64,000 bases of DNA from Pseudomonadota bacterium (lineage in GTDB: Bacteria; Pseudomonadota; Gammaproteobacteria; Xanthomonadales; Rhodanobacteraceae). The stretch lies in NCBI GenBank assembly GCA_021793575.1, contig JAJYSM010000010.1, positions 1 to 64,000 of the forward strand, given 5' to 3'. Below the pieces are notes generated by a model. The model made no database searches. It was not told where the DNA came from and saw only the letters and a program-made list of their open reading frames with translations. Below, piece by piece: positions 1 through 8,899 of the stretch; the stretch's first letter is position 1; the number at the start of each line of letters is the position of its first letter. The position numbers and the translations under genes were made by a program.

Positions 1-46
1 CATGCCCGGGCAAGGCGATGGCTTCTGCGCGCCGCCCCTGCCGCGG

Positions 47-1771
47 CTATTGATACACGTGCAGACGTCCAAACGTCCACGCGTGGTAGGACGGCAGCAG
101 GCCCGACACCGCGCAGTCGTCGTACAGCCCGTGGCAGCGCTGGCGCAGCGCGGTCAGCGCGGAGAAGTACGGATCCTCCGGCAGGCCGGCCGCCTGCAGC
201 AGCATGCTGGGCAGGAACGCGATGTCGAGCATGGGGTAGGCCGGCAGCGGCGGCCCGGCGAAGTTGCTCTTGATCATGTAGTAGGTGAGGTAGTCGCGGT
301 ACGGCTGCAGCGCCACCGGCAGGGTGCGCGGCAGCGGCCGGATCAGCCCCTCGAACGAGGGCTGGTGGTCGCCGAAGTGCACCAGCACGGTGGGCTGCGC
401 GCGATCGAGGAAATCATGTTCCAGGCCTCGCATGGCCACGTCCGAATCGTGCAGGCGCGCCAGGTAGGTGTCGAAGTTGAGCGCGGTGGCGGACCCCAAC
501 CCGTGCAGCAGGTGGCGGAAAGCCGGCGGCAGGGTCGCCATCGGATCGTCGTGCGGACCGTGCTGGTTGATCGTGAGGATCATCACGAACACCGGCTGGC
601 CCGGCTTCTTCACCTTGTCGTAGATGCGCTTCGCCGCAGCGAACATCTGCGCGTCGGTTTCCTCCCACTCGTCCAGGCCCAGCTCCTTGACGTCGTACAG
701 GTGATCGAAGCCGTAGGCCCGGTACGCGTTACGGCCGTTGATGAAGCCGCCGGCGGTCGGGTAGATCGCGATGGTGAGATAGCCCAGCCGCCGCAGCTGC
801 AGTGCCAGCGCATCGCGCACGTGCGGCGCCAGCGCGAACGGCGCGTACATGCCGCCGGCGCCGAAGATGTCCTGCGGCATGCCGGTGAGCACGGCGAACT
901 CGCTCACCCAGGTGCCGCCACCGAAGGTATGCACGCGCAGCACGCCGTGCCCGCGCGTGCGCGCGTCCGGCTGCAACATCGGGACGCGGCAGGCCGGCAC
1001 GCTGCAGGCGCGGAAGATCGAGGGATCGAAGGTGCTTTCCTCCAGCACCTGCACGATGTCCGGATACGGCGGCTGCGAAGTACCCGGCTCGCCCCGGGCG
1101 GTGGCCGCCCACTGCTGCTCGGCCTGCGCGTCGCTGGCCATCGCCGGCAGATGCACGTCGGCGTCGTGCAGGTTGACGAAGAAGTTGGTCAGCTGCGCAT
1201 CGTCCGACAGCTTCTCCCACACGTCGCGCGCGTGCACCCGGGCAAACGGGCCGGCAGGCAGCAGGCAGGCCCAGAACGCCAGCGCGAACGCGGCGGCGCC
1301 GCCCCCGCGCAGGGCCGCGGCGCGACGTGGCGGCAGCTGCGCAAACAGCCGCCGGTCCGCGCGCCAGACCAGCCACAGCAGCAGCGGCACCAGCAGCAGC
1401 ACGCCGATGCCCAGCGCGTACAGGTGCGGGTAGTGGCGCAGCGTGTCGATCAGGCTACTGCGCACGTAATAGACGAAGTCGGACGGCATCAGCGCGGTGT
1501 CGAGGTAGCGCAGCTTGAGCACCGAGATGAACTTCAGCCCCAGGAACAGCCCGCCGCTGACCGCCAGCGCGCTCGCCGGGCGCGCGAACGCGAACAGCAG
1601 CGCGCCGAAGCTGCACAGCATCAGGGCCAGGATGAAACCCTGCTGCAGCGGCAGCGGTTCCTGCAGCGCGGTGGCCGCGACGCAGCCGACGTAGAACACC
1701 AGCGCGCACAGCGACACCACGCGGGCACGTGTGAACAACGGAAAAAAGCGGCGCAGCAAAACTCGGCGCAT
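47..1771 (-). CDS. LTA-synthase/sulfatase-like membrane transferase
   Basis: Predicted 574-residue inner-membrane protein of the alkaline phosphatase/sulfatase superfamily, closest in layout to LtaS/OpgB-type phosphoglycerol or phosphoethanolamine transferases. The N-terminal 170 residues hold several hydrophobic segments (about 17-37, 44-62, 66-84, 115-135, 157-172), followed by a periplasmic catalytic domain. EEST at about 244-247 supplies the likely Thr nucleophile and metal ligand; FINGRNAYRAYGFD, INQHGPHDD and HFGDHQPSF match the substrate and metal-binding blocks of the family. ATG at 1771 gives an MRRVLLRRFF start before the first membrane segment. It is transcribed away from the CpdB-like gene. 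The family fold is clear; the group transferred and the acceptor (glucan, lipid A or another envelope glycan) are not. Confidence 0.8.
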   Translation of the reverse strand: MRRVLLRRFFPLFTRARVVSLCALVFYVGCVAATALQEPLPLQQGFILALMLCSFGALLFAFARPASALAVSGGLFLGLKFISVLKLRYLDTALMPSDFVYYVRSSLIDTLRHYPHLYALGIGVLLLVPLLLWLVWRADRRLFAQLPPRRAAALRGGGAAAFALAFWACLLPAGPFARVHARDVWEKLSDDAQLTNFFVNLHDADVHLPAMASDAQAEQQWAATARGEPGTSQPPYPDIVQVLEESTFDPSIFRACSVPACRVPMLQPDARTRGHGVLRVHTFGGGTWVSEFAVLTGMPQDIFGAGGMYAPFALAPHVRDALALQLRRLGYLTIAIYPTAGGFINGRNAYRAYGFDHLYDVKELGLDEWEETDAQMFAAAKRIYDKVKKPGQPVFVMILTINQHGPHDDPMATLPPAFRHLLHGLGSATALNFDTYLARLHDSDVAMRGLEHDFLDRAQPTVLVHFGDHQPSFEGLIRPLPRTLPVALQPYRDYLTYYMIKSNFAGPPLPAYPMLDIAFLPSMLLQAAGLPEDPYFSALTALRQRCHGLYDDCAVSGLLPSYHAWTFGRLHVYQ

Positions 1772-1973
1772 GGCGTGGAAAGTCCCCCCTGCAGGACTCG
1801 GTGGTCACCGGGGCGCCATCTTACGGTCTTGCCGCAGTCACCGGCAGGCGCAGCCGACGGCACGTTCCGCCGGCGTTGGGCCTGGTCGACGCGGCGGCTG
1901 GCGGTCGGTGCGCGCGTTGGCGTCACGCCGATCTGCTAGCGTTCCGGATCGCCCCCACGCTCACGGAAGCACC
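1772..1973. other. divergent intergenic region
   Basis: About 200 bases separate the divergent transferase and nucleotidase genes and must hold both promoters. I see no clear promoter hexamers, repeats or RNA gene. Long open frames crossing it are antisense or upstream extensions of the flanking genes. Confidence 0.5.
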
Positions 1974-3986
1974 ATGCCGTCCTGCCCCCGCCTGCTGCTC
2001 GCCGCGCCGCTCGCGCTGACCCTCGCCCTGCTCGCCGGCTGTGCCAGCCTGCCCGGGGCGACGGGCAAGGTGCCCGACGGCACGCAGGCGCAGGTGGCGA
2101 TCCTGGAAACCACCGACCTGCATGCCAACGTGCTCGGCTACGACTACTACAAGGGGAAGGCCGATCCCACGCTGGGCTTCGAGCGCACCGCCACGCTGAT
2201 ACAGCGCGCCCGCGCGGAGTTTCCCAACAGCTTCCTGTTCGACGACGGCGACACCATCCAGGGCAGCGTGCTGGCCGACTACCAGGCGCTGGCGCAGCCG
2301 CTGGCCTGCGACCGCGAGCTGGCGGTCTACCGCGCGATGGATGCGCTCGGCTACGACGGCGGCACCGTCGGCAACCACGAGTTCAACTACGGCCTGCGCT
2401 ACCTGTCGCAGGTCACCGGCACGCCGATGAACGTGGCTGGCGGCCACCGCCAGCGCTGCGCCGGCCCGCACTATCCGCTGGTGCTGGCCAATGTGGACAG
2501 CGTGCGCGACGGCGCGCCGATCTTCCGGCCGTGGGCGGTGATCACCAAGACCATCGAGGCGTATGCGCCCGACGGCAGCAAGCTCAAGCTGCCGCTGAAG
2601 GTCGGCATCATCGGCTTCACCCCGCCGCCGATCATGCAGTGGGACCAGCAGCACCTGGCCGGCAAGGTCCGCGTCACCGGCGTGGTCGAGGCGGCGCGGA
2701 AATACCTGCCGCAGCTCGAAGCGCAGCACCCCGACCTGATCGTGGCGCTGCTGCACGGCGGCCTCGACACCGCGCCATACACCGCGCAGATGGAAAACGG
2801 CGGCTGGTATCTGGCCGGCGTGCCGGGCATCGACGTGCTGCTGCTCGGTCACGTGCACACCGACTTTCCCGGCCCGCACTACGCCGGCATGAAAGATGTC
2901 GACGCCAGCCGCGGCTTCGTGCGCGGCAAGCCGGCGGTGATGGGCGGCTTCTTCGGCAAGGATCTCGGCGTGATCCGGCTGCTGCTGACGCGCAGCCACG
3001 GCCGCTGGGTGATCGACCACGACGGCACGCGCAGCGAGGTGAGGTCGATCTGCGCCGCCACCACCGTCGCGCCCCCCGGCGCCTGCGTGCCGGCCGATCC
3101 GGCGATCGCGCTGCTGGTGGAAACCGTGCAGCAGGCCGCCATCGCCTACGTCAACACGCCGATCGGCCGCACGCGCGTGCGCATGAGCAGCTACTTCGCC
3201 AACGAGGGCGACATGAGCGCGCTGGCACCGGTCAACGCGGCGCAGGCCGATTACGTGCGGCACGAGCTGCCGCGGCTACATCCCGAGCTGGCCGGGCTGC
3301 CGCTGCTGTCTGCCGCCGCCGCGTTCCGCAGCGGCTTTGGCGGCCCCGACGACTACACCGACGTGGCGCCCGGCCCGCTCACCCTGCGCAGCGCCGCCGA
3401 CCTGTATTTCTATCCCAACACGCTGGCCGCGGTGCAGGTCGACGGCGCCGGCCTGAAGGCGTGGCTGGAGCACTCCGCCGAGCGCTTCAACCGCATCGAC
3501 CCGGCCAAAACCGGCCCGCAGGCGCTGATCAACGACCGCTACCCCGGCTTCAACTTCGACCAGATCCAGGGCGGCATCCATTACCTCATCGACGTCTCCA
3601 AGCCGGTCGGCCAGCGCATCACCGCCCTGACCTATCACGGCCAGCCGGTCAGCCCGGCGCAGCGCTTCATCGTCGTCACCAACAACTACCGCGCCAGCGG
3701 CGGCGGCCACTTCCCCGGCCTCGACGGCGGCAACATCGTGCTGGCCGCGCCGGACGGCACCCGCGAGATCCTGGCCCGCTGGCTGCAGCGGCAGGGCACC
3801 GTCAGCGCCGGCGATCTCGAACCCGCCTCCTGGCGGTTCGCGCCGCTGCAGACGCGCGGCCCGGTGCTGTTCACCAGCGCCAGCGGCAAGCAGGCGCTGG
3901 CGCACGCGGCCGGGTTGACGAACATCCGCCAGCTGCAGGATCACGGCGACGGCACCGCCACCTACACGATCGACCTGTCGCGCTGA
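1974..3986 (+). CDS. cpdB: 2',3'-cyclic-nucleotide 2'-phosphodiesterase/3'-nucleotidase, lipoprotein
   Basis: A 670-residue periplasmic nucleotidase of the CpdB/UshA family that would hydrolyse 2',3'-cyclic nucleotides and 3'-nucleotides to scavenge phosphate and nucleosides. The ATG at 1974 begins a lipoprotein signal peptide with lipobox LLAGC (Cys23), which argues against in-frame starts further upstream. The N-terminal metallophosphatase domain shows ETTDLHANV, DDGDTIQGS, VGNHEFNYG, LLHGGLD and LLGHVHTDFPG, the expected dimetal ligands. The C-terminal 5'-nucleotidase domain carries LYFYPNTLAAVQVDG and the substrate loop near NNYRASGGGHFPG. Length fits the family (about 650). It is monocistronic with an intrinsic terminator downstream. 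Lipid anchoring is less usual than the soluble enterobacterial form. Confidence 0.9.
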   Translation: MPSCPRLLLAAPLALTLALLAGCASLPGATGKVPDGTQAQVAILETTDLHANVLGYDYYKGKADPTLGFERTATLIQRARAEFPNSFLFDDGDTIQGSVLADYQALAQPLACDRELAVYRAMDALGYDGGTVGNHEFNYGLRYLSQVTGTPMNVAGGHRQRCAGPHYPLVLANVDSVRDGAPIFRPWAVITKTIEAYAPDGSKLKLPLKVGIIGFTPPPIMQWDQQHLAGKVRVTGVVEAARKYLPQLEAQHPDLIVALLHGGLDTAPYTAQMENGGWYLAGVPGIDVLLLGHVHTDFPGPHYAGMKDVDASRGFVRGKPAVMGGFFGKDLGVIRLLLTRSHGRWVIDHDGTRSEVRSICAATTVAPPGACVPADPAIALLVETVQQAAIAYVNTPIGRTRVRMSSYFANEGDMSALAPVNAAQADYVRHELPRLHPELAGLPLLSAAAAFRSGFGGPDDYTDVAPGPLTLRSAADLYFYPNTLAAVQVDGAGLKAWLEHSAERFNRIDPAKTGPQALINDRYPGFNFDQIQGGIHYLIDVSKPVGQRITALTYHGQPVSPAQRFIVVTNNYRASGGGHFPGLDGGNIVLAAPDGTREILARWLQRQGTVSAGDLEPASWRFAPLQTRGPVLFTSASGKQALAHAAGLTNIRQLQDHGDGTATYTIDLSR

Positions 3987-4157
3987 TCCGGCGCAGGCCG
4001 GGGTAGGGGGAATCGGGCCGGCCCACGTTTATCCTGCTGTGGGGCGGCATCCGCACGGCGACTGGTTCCCGCCGGCGGTTCCCGCCCCGCGGTTGACCGG
4101 CATGTCGGTGCCGGCCCCGGTTCCCCGCATTGGCTGCCAGGACGCGGCTCCCATTCT

Positions 4158-4184
4158 CCCGCAGGGATGCGGGGGTTCCTTTTT
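4158..4184 (+). terminator. intrinsic terminator
   Basis: CCCGCA-GGGA-TGCGGG hairpin (4158-4173) followed by GGTTCCTTTTT. It sits between the nucleotidase gene and the sigma-factor gene and would end cpdB transcription about 170 bases after its stop codon. Confidence 0.75.
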
Positions 4185-4261
4185 GGCATCTCAGCTGCAA
4201 CTCGCCCGGTCAATGCGATAATGTGAACACCATCACGCTGATCCACTCATGGTGTCGCCAC

Positions 4262-4855
4262 ATGGAACTGCCATCGGTCGAGCGCGAACAGGCGCTGCCT
4301 GTGCGCGACGATTCCTCCGATTTCGAAGCCTTTGTGCGCGGGCAGCGCGAGGGACTGGTGCGTTTCCTGCGCCGGCGCACCGCGCTGGAGGAGGACGCCC
4401 AGGATCTGGCACAGGAGAGCCTGGTCCGCCTGATGCGTTACCGCGGGCACGCGCCGACGGCATGGGCAGCGCTGCTGTACCGCATCGCACTCAATGCCCT
4501 CAACGATCGCCTGCGCCGTGCCCACACCCACCGTGAAGCCCAGCACACCACGCTCGACGTCGATTTTGCGGAACTCGCCTCGCCGGAACCGTCGCATGAG
4601 CAACGGCTCGCCACCCAGCAGGAGCTGGCAATGCTGCAGAGCGTGCTGCTCGGCCTGCCGCTGCGCTGCCGCCAGATCTATCTGTTGAACCGGATCGAGG
4701 ACATGAGCTATACCGAGATCGCCGAGCACTGCGGCATCAGCGTCAAGGCCGTGGAAAAGCACATCAGCAAGGCGCTGCGGCTGCTGCGCGAACGCCTTGC
4801 CTCATTCAACTACCCATCACTGTCCCGCAGCCTCCCGGATATCGCCCAGCCATGA
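4262..4855 (+). CDS. FecI-like ECF sigma factor
   Basis: A 197-residue extracytoplasmic-function sigma factor. Region 2 (about residues 20-85) contains EEDAQDLAQESLVRLMRYRG, the -10 recognition and core-binding helices. Region 4 (about 125-180) contains MSYTEIAEHCGISVKAVEKH, the helix-turn-helix for -35 recognition. The ATG at 4262 is the first in-frame start that leaves a normal-length protein. The stop codon overlaps the start of the FecR-like gene (ATGA), so the two are translationally coupled. By analogy with FecI/FecR/FecA systems it should be activated when the STN-domain receptor downstream binds its ligand. Its targets probably include this locus; the ligand is unknown. Confidence 0.9.
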   Translation: MELPSVEREQALPVRDDSSDFEAFVRGQREGLVRFLRRRTALEEDAQDLAQESLVRLMRYRGHAPTAWAALLYRIALNALNDRLRRAHTHREAQHTTLDVDFAELASPEPSHEQRLATQQELAMLQSVLLGLPLRCRQIYLLNRIEDMSYTEIAEHCGISVKAVEKHISKALRLLRERLASFNYPSLSRSLPDIAQP

Positions 4856-5868
4856 CCCGCATTCCATCTCCCCGCGGTTCGAGCGACGCTCCGCTGAGTG
4901 CCGAGGAATGGCTGGCACGGCTGCTCTCGCCGGACAGCGGCGTGCATGACAGCGAGGTCTTCGAGCGCTGGCGCGTGGCCGATCCCGAGCACGCGGCGGC
5001 GTATGCCGAGGCCGAACGCATCCACCGCAACGCGGCACAGCTGTCAGACGATCCGCTGCTGCGCGCGGCCGCCCGCATGGCCCGCCTCGACACCGCCCGT
5101 CAACGCAACTCGCGCCAACGCCGCGGCTGGCTGCTGGCGGTCGGGATCGCCGCCAGCGTGTTGCTGACCATCGGGCTGGTCATGCATGGCGGTGGCGCTA
5201 CGGCCACGGAACAGCATTACGCCAATGCGATCGGCCTGCCACAGACCCTGCGGCTGGCCGACGGCACGCAGCTGCGGCTGGATGCCGAGTCGGCCGTCAC
5301 GGTTCGCCTCGACGCAACGCAGCGCGAGGTCATCCTCGAGCATGGCCGCGCCGAGTTCGCCGTGGCAGCCGACCCGCAGCGCCCGTTCCTGGTGCGCGCG
5401 GCCGGCAATACCATTCGCGACATCGGCACCGTGTTCCAGGTCAGCCGCGACCAGGATGGGGTGACCGTCGGGCTGCTCAAGGGCAAGGTCGCGGTCAGCG
5501 GCCGCAGCGGCAACCAGCCGTGGACCAGCGAGCTCAAACCGGCCCAGCAACTGCACATCGACGGCAGCGGCGTGGCCGGCGCCATCGCCCCGCTCGATCT
5601 GGCCACCGCGCAGGGCTGGACCCGCGGCGAGCTGGCGTTCCGTGATCGCCGGCTGGACGATCTGCTCGACGAAATGAACCGCTACTCGAAAACCCAGTTG
5701 CGGCTGGGTGACCCGTCGCTGGCCGGGCTGGAAGTGAGCGGCAGCTTCCACGCCGGGGATCAGGATGCCCTGGCCAAGGCACTCGCACGCGGCTGGCAAC
5801 TGCGTGTGGTACGCACCGCCGCGAACGAGCTCACCCTGCTGCCGGCCGGCACCGAACGGCGACTCTGA
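4852..5868 (+). CDS. FecR-like anti-sigma regulator
   Basis: A 338-residue single-pass inner-membrane regulator. The cytoplasmic N-terminal part (1-90) has the DUF4880-like signature SAEEWLARLLSPDSGVHDSE and FERWRVADPEHAAAYAEAE, which would hold the sigma factor. One membrane helix lies at 92-111. The periplasmic part contains the FecR domain (LRLADGTQLRLDAESAV through FLVRAAGNTIRDIGTVFQV) and a C-terminal DUF4974/STN-like section (LAFRDRRLDDLLDEMNRYS) that contacts the receptor's signalling domain. It overlaps the sigma gene by 4 bases and ends 6 bases before the receptor ATG. This order is the classic cell-surface signalling arrangement. Confidence 0.9.
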   Translation: MTRIPSPRGSSDAPLSAEEWLARLLSPDSGVHDSEVFERWRVADPEHAAAYAEAERIHRNAAQLSDDPLLRAAARMARLDTARQRNSRQRRGWLLAVGIAASVLLTIGLVMHGGGATATEQHYANAIGLPQTLRLADGTQLRLDAESAVTVRLDATQREVILEHGRAEFAVAADPQRPFLVRAAGNTIRDIGTVFQVSRDQDGVTVGLLKGKVAVSGRSGNQPWTSELKPAQQLHIDGSGVAGAIAPLDLATAQGWTRGELAFRDRRLDDLLDEMNRYSKTQLRLGDPSLAGLEVSGSFHAGDQDALAKALARGWQLRVVRTAANELTLLPAGTERRL

Positions 5869-5874
5869 GCCTGA

Positions 5875-8766
5875 ATGAGCAGGACCGGTAGCCGCCGGCC
5901 TTCACGCGCCCGACTCCGCCGGGTCGCGCTGCCTTGGCTGGCACTGTGCCTGCTGGGACTTTGCGCGGGCCTGCATGCGGCCGAGAGAAGCCTGCGCTAC
6001 CACATCGCCGCCGGCTCACTGAATGACGTGTTGCGCGCGTTCGCCCGCCAGAGCGGCACCCAGCTGTTGTACCCACCCGAACAGGCTGCCGATCGCCACA
6101 GCAAGGGGTTGCAAGGCCGGTTCAGTCCGCCACAGGCACTGGCGATCCTGCTGCGCGGCAGCGGCCTGCACGCCGAGGCGGTCGCCGCCGGCACCTATGT
6201 GCTGCGGCGCGCGCCGCCGGCGCCGCCGCCACGGCTTGCCGCGCTCCCACGGATACCCGCAGCACATGGTCCCACCCGGCTGGATGCGGTCGAAGTCACC
6301 GGCACGCACATCCGCCGCACCGTGCTGGAGACGGCGGCACCGCTGACCGTCATCGACCGCGCGCAGATCGAGCACAGTGGCTACCAGACGCTGTTCGAGT
6401 TGCTGCGCGCGCAGCCCGGCATTCGCGTCAACAACACGCCGGTCGCGATGGCCGACGGCACCGCCTATCAGAACAATGGCCTGTCCGGTGCGATTGGCGC
6501 CGCCGCGGTGGACTTGCACGGCCTGGGCCCCACCGCCACGCTGTTCCTGATCGACGGTCAGCGCATGGCCGGGTACGGGTTGGCGCAGGGCGAATTCGGC
6601 CTGGTCAGCGATCTGGACAGCATTCCACTGGCACTGATCGAGCGGATCGAGGTGCTGCGCGACGGCGCCTCGGCGGTGTATGGCTCAGACGCCATGGCGG
6701 GTGTCGTCAACATCATCCTGCGCAAGCACTTCGACGGCGTCGCGCTGGATGGAAATACCGGTATCTCGGCGCGGGGCGACGCCAGCCAGCATCGCGGCAC
6801 CGCGACTTTTGGCACCACCACGGCCGATGGTGGCCACCTGCTGCTCAGCCTCGATTACCTCAGTCGCTTGCAGCTGCTCGGACGCCAGCGCACATGGGTG
6901 GCGGATGCGGCGCGTGCGGCGGCGACACCGGCGAACAGCAACACCGACTACTTCTACTTCGACAACGGCCAGATCAGTCATGCCGGCGGACAGACCTGCA
7001 GCCAGTTCCTTCCGGATGGTCCATGCAGTGCCAATGCGGCCAGCCAGACCAACCTGCAGACCGGGTTGGAAAGCCGCTCGATCCTGGGTCATTTCGATCA
7101 TCCCATCGGCCAACTCTCGCTCTACGCGGGCTTTCGCTGGACGATGCTGCGCCGGCACCAGCAAATGGCACCGGCAACGGAGCAGTTGCTGCTCAGCGAC
7201 CCCAGCCAGCCCGGCGGTTCCCGCCAATTGACCTATGCCTTCAACGACATCGGCCCGGTGCGTGACACGACCCAGTCGCGCAGCAACCAGCTGACCCTCG
7301 GCCTGCGTGGCTCGCCGGGCGCGTGGGACTGGGATGTGCGCCTGGACGATCAACGCAATGCGGGCACCGACCGCGTTCAAGGACTGCTGCGCACCAGTGT
7401 GCTCGAGCAGGCACTGAGCGACGGCAGCTACCAGCTCGGTTCCCCGGACAACCGGCCCGGGCTGCTGGCCCAGCTGTCGCCTGCCTTGCTGCGCACCGGC
7501 CATACCAGCCAGACCGGTTTCAGCGCGCATATCAGCGGTCCGCTCGGCAGCTGGCGCGGCGGCACGCCATCCATGGCAGCGGGCATCGAGGGTTACCGCG
7601 AGCGGCTGGTGGACCATCCCGACCCGCTGCTGATCAGCAACGATGTGTTCCAGTTCCAGTCACCCTATACGCGCCGCGGCGACCGCTGGATCTCAGCCGC
7701 CTACCTCGAGCTTGAGGTGCCACTGGGTAGGCGGCTGACCGCGAACGCAGCCGGCCGCGTCGACCACAGCAGCGGATTCGGCTGGGCCACCTCGCCCAGG
7801 TTCGGACTGAAGTGGGACATCTCCGACAGCATCAGCCTGCGTGGCACGGTGGCGCGGGGCTATCGCGCACCGACCCTGCCGGAACTCGATCGCCCGCAGG
7901 CGCTGACCCCGAGCGGCGTGGTGGTCGAGGTACCCAATGCACTGCTGCCCTGCCGCGATCCGACGCCATCCACCAGCAGCACCACGTTCTGCACGCTGCG
8001 GCTGGACAGCGTGGGCAATCCCGGGCTGCGGCCGGAGCGTTCGCGCAGCGTCACCCTGGGACTGGTGCTGGCACCGACGCCCGCGCTGGGCATTGCGCTG
8101 GACATGTTCCAGATCCGCCGCACGCACGAGATCAGCCTGCTGCCGGTTTCCTACGCGCTGGAGCATCCGGACATGTATCCGCAGCTGTTCCAGCGCGATG
8201 CCGCGGGCGTGCTGAATGCCTTCGACCAGCAGCTGGTGAACCTCGGCCATACCAGCGTGCGTTCGTACGACCTCGATGTGCACTACCGGCTGGAGACCCA
8301 CCGGTTCGGACGTTTCGGCTTCAGCCTGAGCGTGGACTGGCTGGCCGAGCTGCGCCGGCAGACCCGCCCCGGCGCCGTGCTGGAGTCGTTTGCGGGCTAC
8401 GCCAACCAGCCGCGCACCACCGCGCTGGGCGGGCTGGAGTGGACCAGGGGCAACTGGAGCAGCACCGCCAACCTGCGCTACACCGGCCACTACGCCTTTG
8501 CGCCCAGCTCGAACAGCCTGGACACCTGTCCCACCGTCCAGCAACAGGCCGACCACTGCACCACGCCCGCTTTCACCCTGCTGGATCTTGACCTGGAGTA
8601 CGCCGGTATCCGGCACTGGCGCTTCGGCCTCAACGTGCACAACGTGCTCGATCATCACCCGGTGTATTACGGCAACCCCGTGGTGGGCTACAACCCCGCG
8701 TTCGACGATGTGGTCGGGCGTTATTTCCTGCTGAGCTTCCGCTACCGCAGCCAGCCGTCCGGCTGA
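5875..8766 (+). CDS. TonB-dependent receptor with STN signalling domain
   Basis: A 963-residue outer-membrane transducer. After a signal peptide ending near AGLHAA (residue 36) comes an STN domain (about 38-115: SLRYHIAAGSLNDVLRAFAR, with GLQGRFSPPQALAILLRGSG), a short Pro/Ala linker, a plug domain (about 135-290: LDAVEVTGTHI, LIDGQRMAGYG, VLRDGASAVYGSDAMAGVVN), and a 22-strand barrel ending in FLLSFRYRSQPSG. The STN domain marks it as a signalling receptor that acts on the FecR-like protein. Plug motifs resemble the large group of xanthomonad receptors for peptides, carbohydrates or siderophores; nothing fixes the ligand. It ends SQPSG rather than in the usual terminal aromatic residue, a small oddity. 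Confidence 0.9.
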   Translation: MSRTGSRRPSRARLRRVALPWLALCLLGLCAGLHAAERSLRYHIAAGSLNDVLRAFARQSGTQLLYPPEQAADRHSKGLQGRFSPPQALAILLRGSGLHAEAVAAGTYVLRRAPPAPPPRLAALPRIPAAHGPTRLDAVEVTGTHIRRTVLETAAPLTVIDRAQIEHSGYQTLFELLRAQPGIRVNNTPVAMADGTAYQNNGLSGAIGAAAVDLHGLGPTATLFLIDGQRMAGYGLAQGEFGLVSDLDSIPLALIERIEVLRDGASAVYGSDAMAGVVNIILRKHFDGVALDGNTGISARGDASQHRGTATFGTTTADGGHLLLSLDYLSRLQLLGRQRTWVADAARAAATPANSNTDYFYFDNGQISHAGGQTCSQFLPDGPCSANAASQTNLQTGLESRSILGHFDHPIGQLSLYAGFRWTMLRRHQQMAPATEQLLLSDPSQPGGSRQLTYAFNDIGPVRDTTQSRSNQLTLGLRGSPGAWDWDVRLDDQRNAGTDRVQGLLRTSVLEQALSDGSYQLGSPDNRPGLLAQLSPALLRTGHTSQTGFSAHISGPLGSWRGGTPSMAAGIEGYRERLVDHPDPLLISNDVFQFQSPYTRRGDRWISAAYLELEVPLGRRLTANAAGRVDHSSGFGWATSPRFGLKWDISDSISLRGTVARGYRAPTLPELDRPQALTPSGVVVEVPNALLPCRDPTPSTSSTTFCTLRLDSVGNPGLRPERSRSVTLGLVLAPTPALGIALDMFQIRRTHEISLLPVSYALEHPDMYPQLFQRDAAGVLNAFDQQLVNLGHTSVRSYDLDVHYRLETHRFGRFGFSLSVDWLAELRRQTRPGAVLESFAGYANQPRTTALGGLEWTRGNWSSTANLRYTGHYAFAPSSNSLDTCPTVQQQADHCTTPAFTLLDLDLEYAGIRHWRFGLNVHNVLDHHPVYYGNPVVGYNPAFDDVVGRYFLLSFRYRSQPSG

Positions 8767-8775
8767 GCCTGGCAG

Positions 8776-8803
8776 GTAGGGTAAACGCGCGCTGCCGCGT
8801 CTA
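8776..8803 (+). promoter_or_regulatory. candidate ECF-sigma promoter
   Basis: GTAGGG (8776-8781), 16 bases, then CGTCTA (8798-8803), 97 bases before the autotransporter ATG. CGTC-type -10 elements are typical of ECF promoters, and this would let the FecI-like factor encoded 4 kb upstream drive the autotransporter. Assignment is inference from position and the CGTC box. Confidence 0.35.
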
Positions 8804-8823
8804 TGTCTGTGGAATGTTTTCCT

Positions 8824-8860
8824 GCGCGGCCGGGTTCTGCATGCCAGATCCCGGCCGCGC
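8824..8860 (+). terminator. strong hairpin in receptor-autotransporter gap
   Basis: Perfect 11-bp inverted repeat GCGCGGCCGGG / CCCGGCCGCGC (8824-8834 and 8850-8860, 15-base loop). There is no U-tract. It may be a Rho-aided terminator for the receptor transcript, or a 5'-UTR structure of the autotransporter mRNA if transcription starts at the candidate promoter just upstream. Confidence 0.5.
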
Positions 8861-8899
8861 TGCTGTCCACAACCAAGCCATAGTCCATCAGGGGAAATC

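Noticed and set aside
2-1939. Long plus-strand open frame (645 codons) opposite the transferase gene
   Set aside because: It is rich in Arg/Gln/His with no domain, and is the antisense of a clear protein. GC-rich DNA produces many such frames; the same holds for 35997-38603, 44043-45404 and others.
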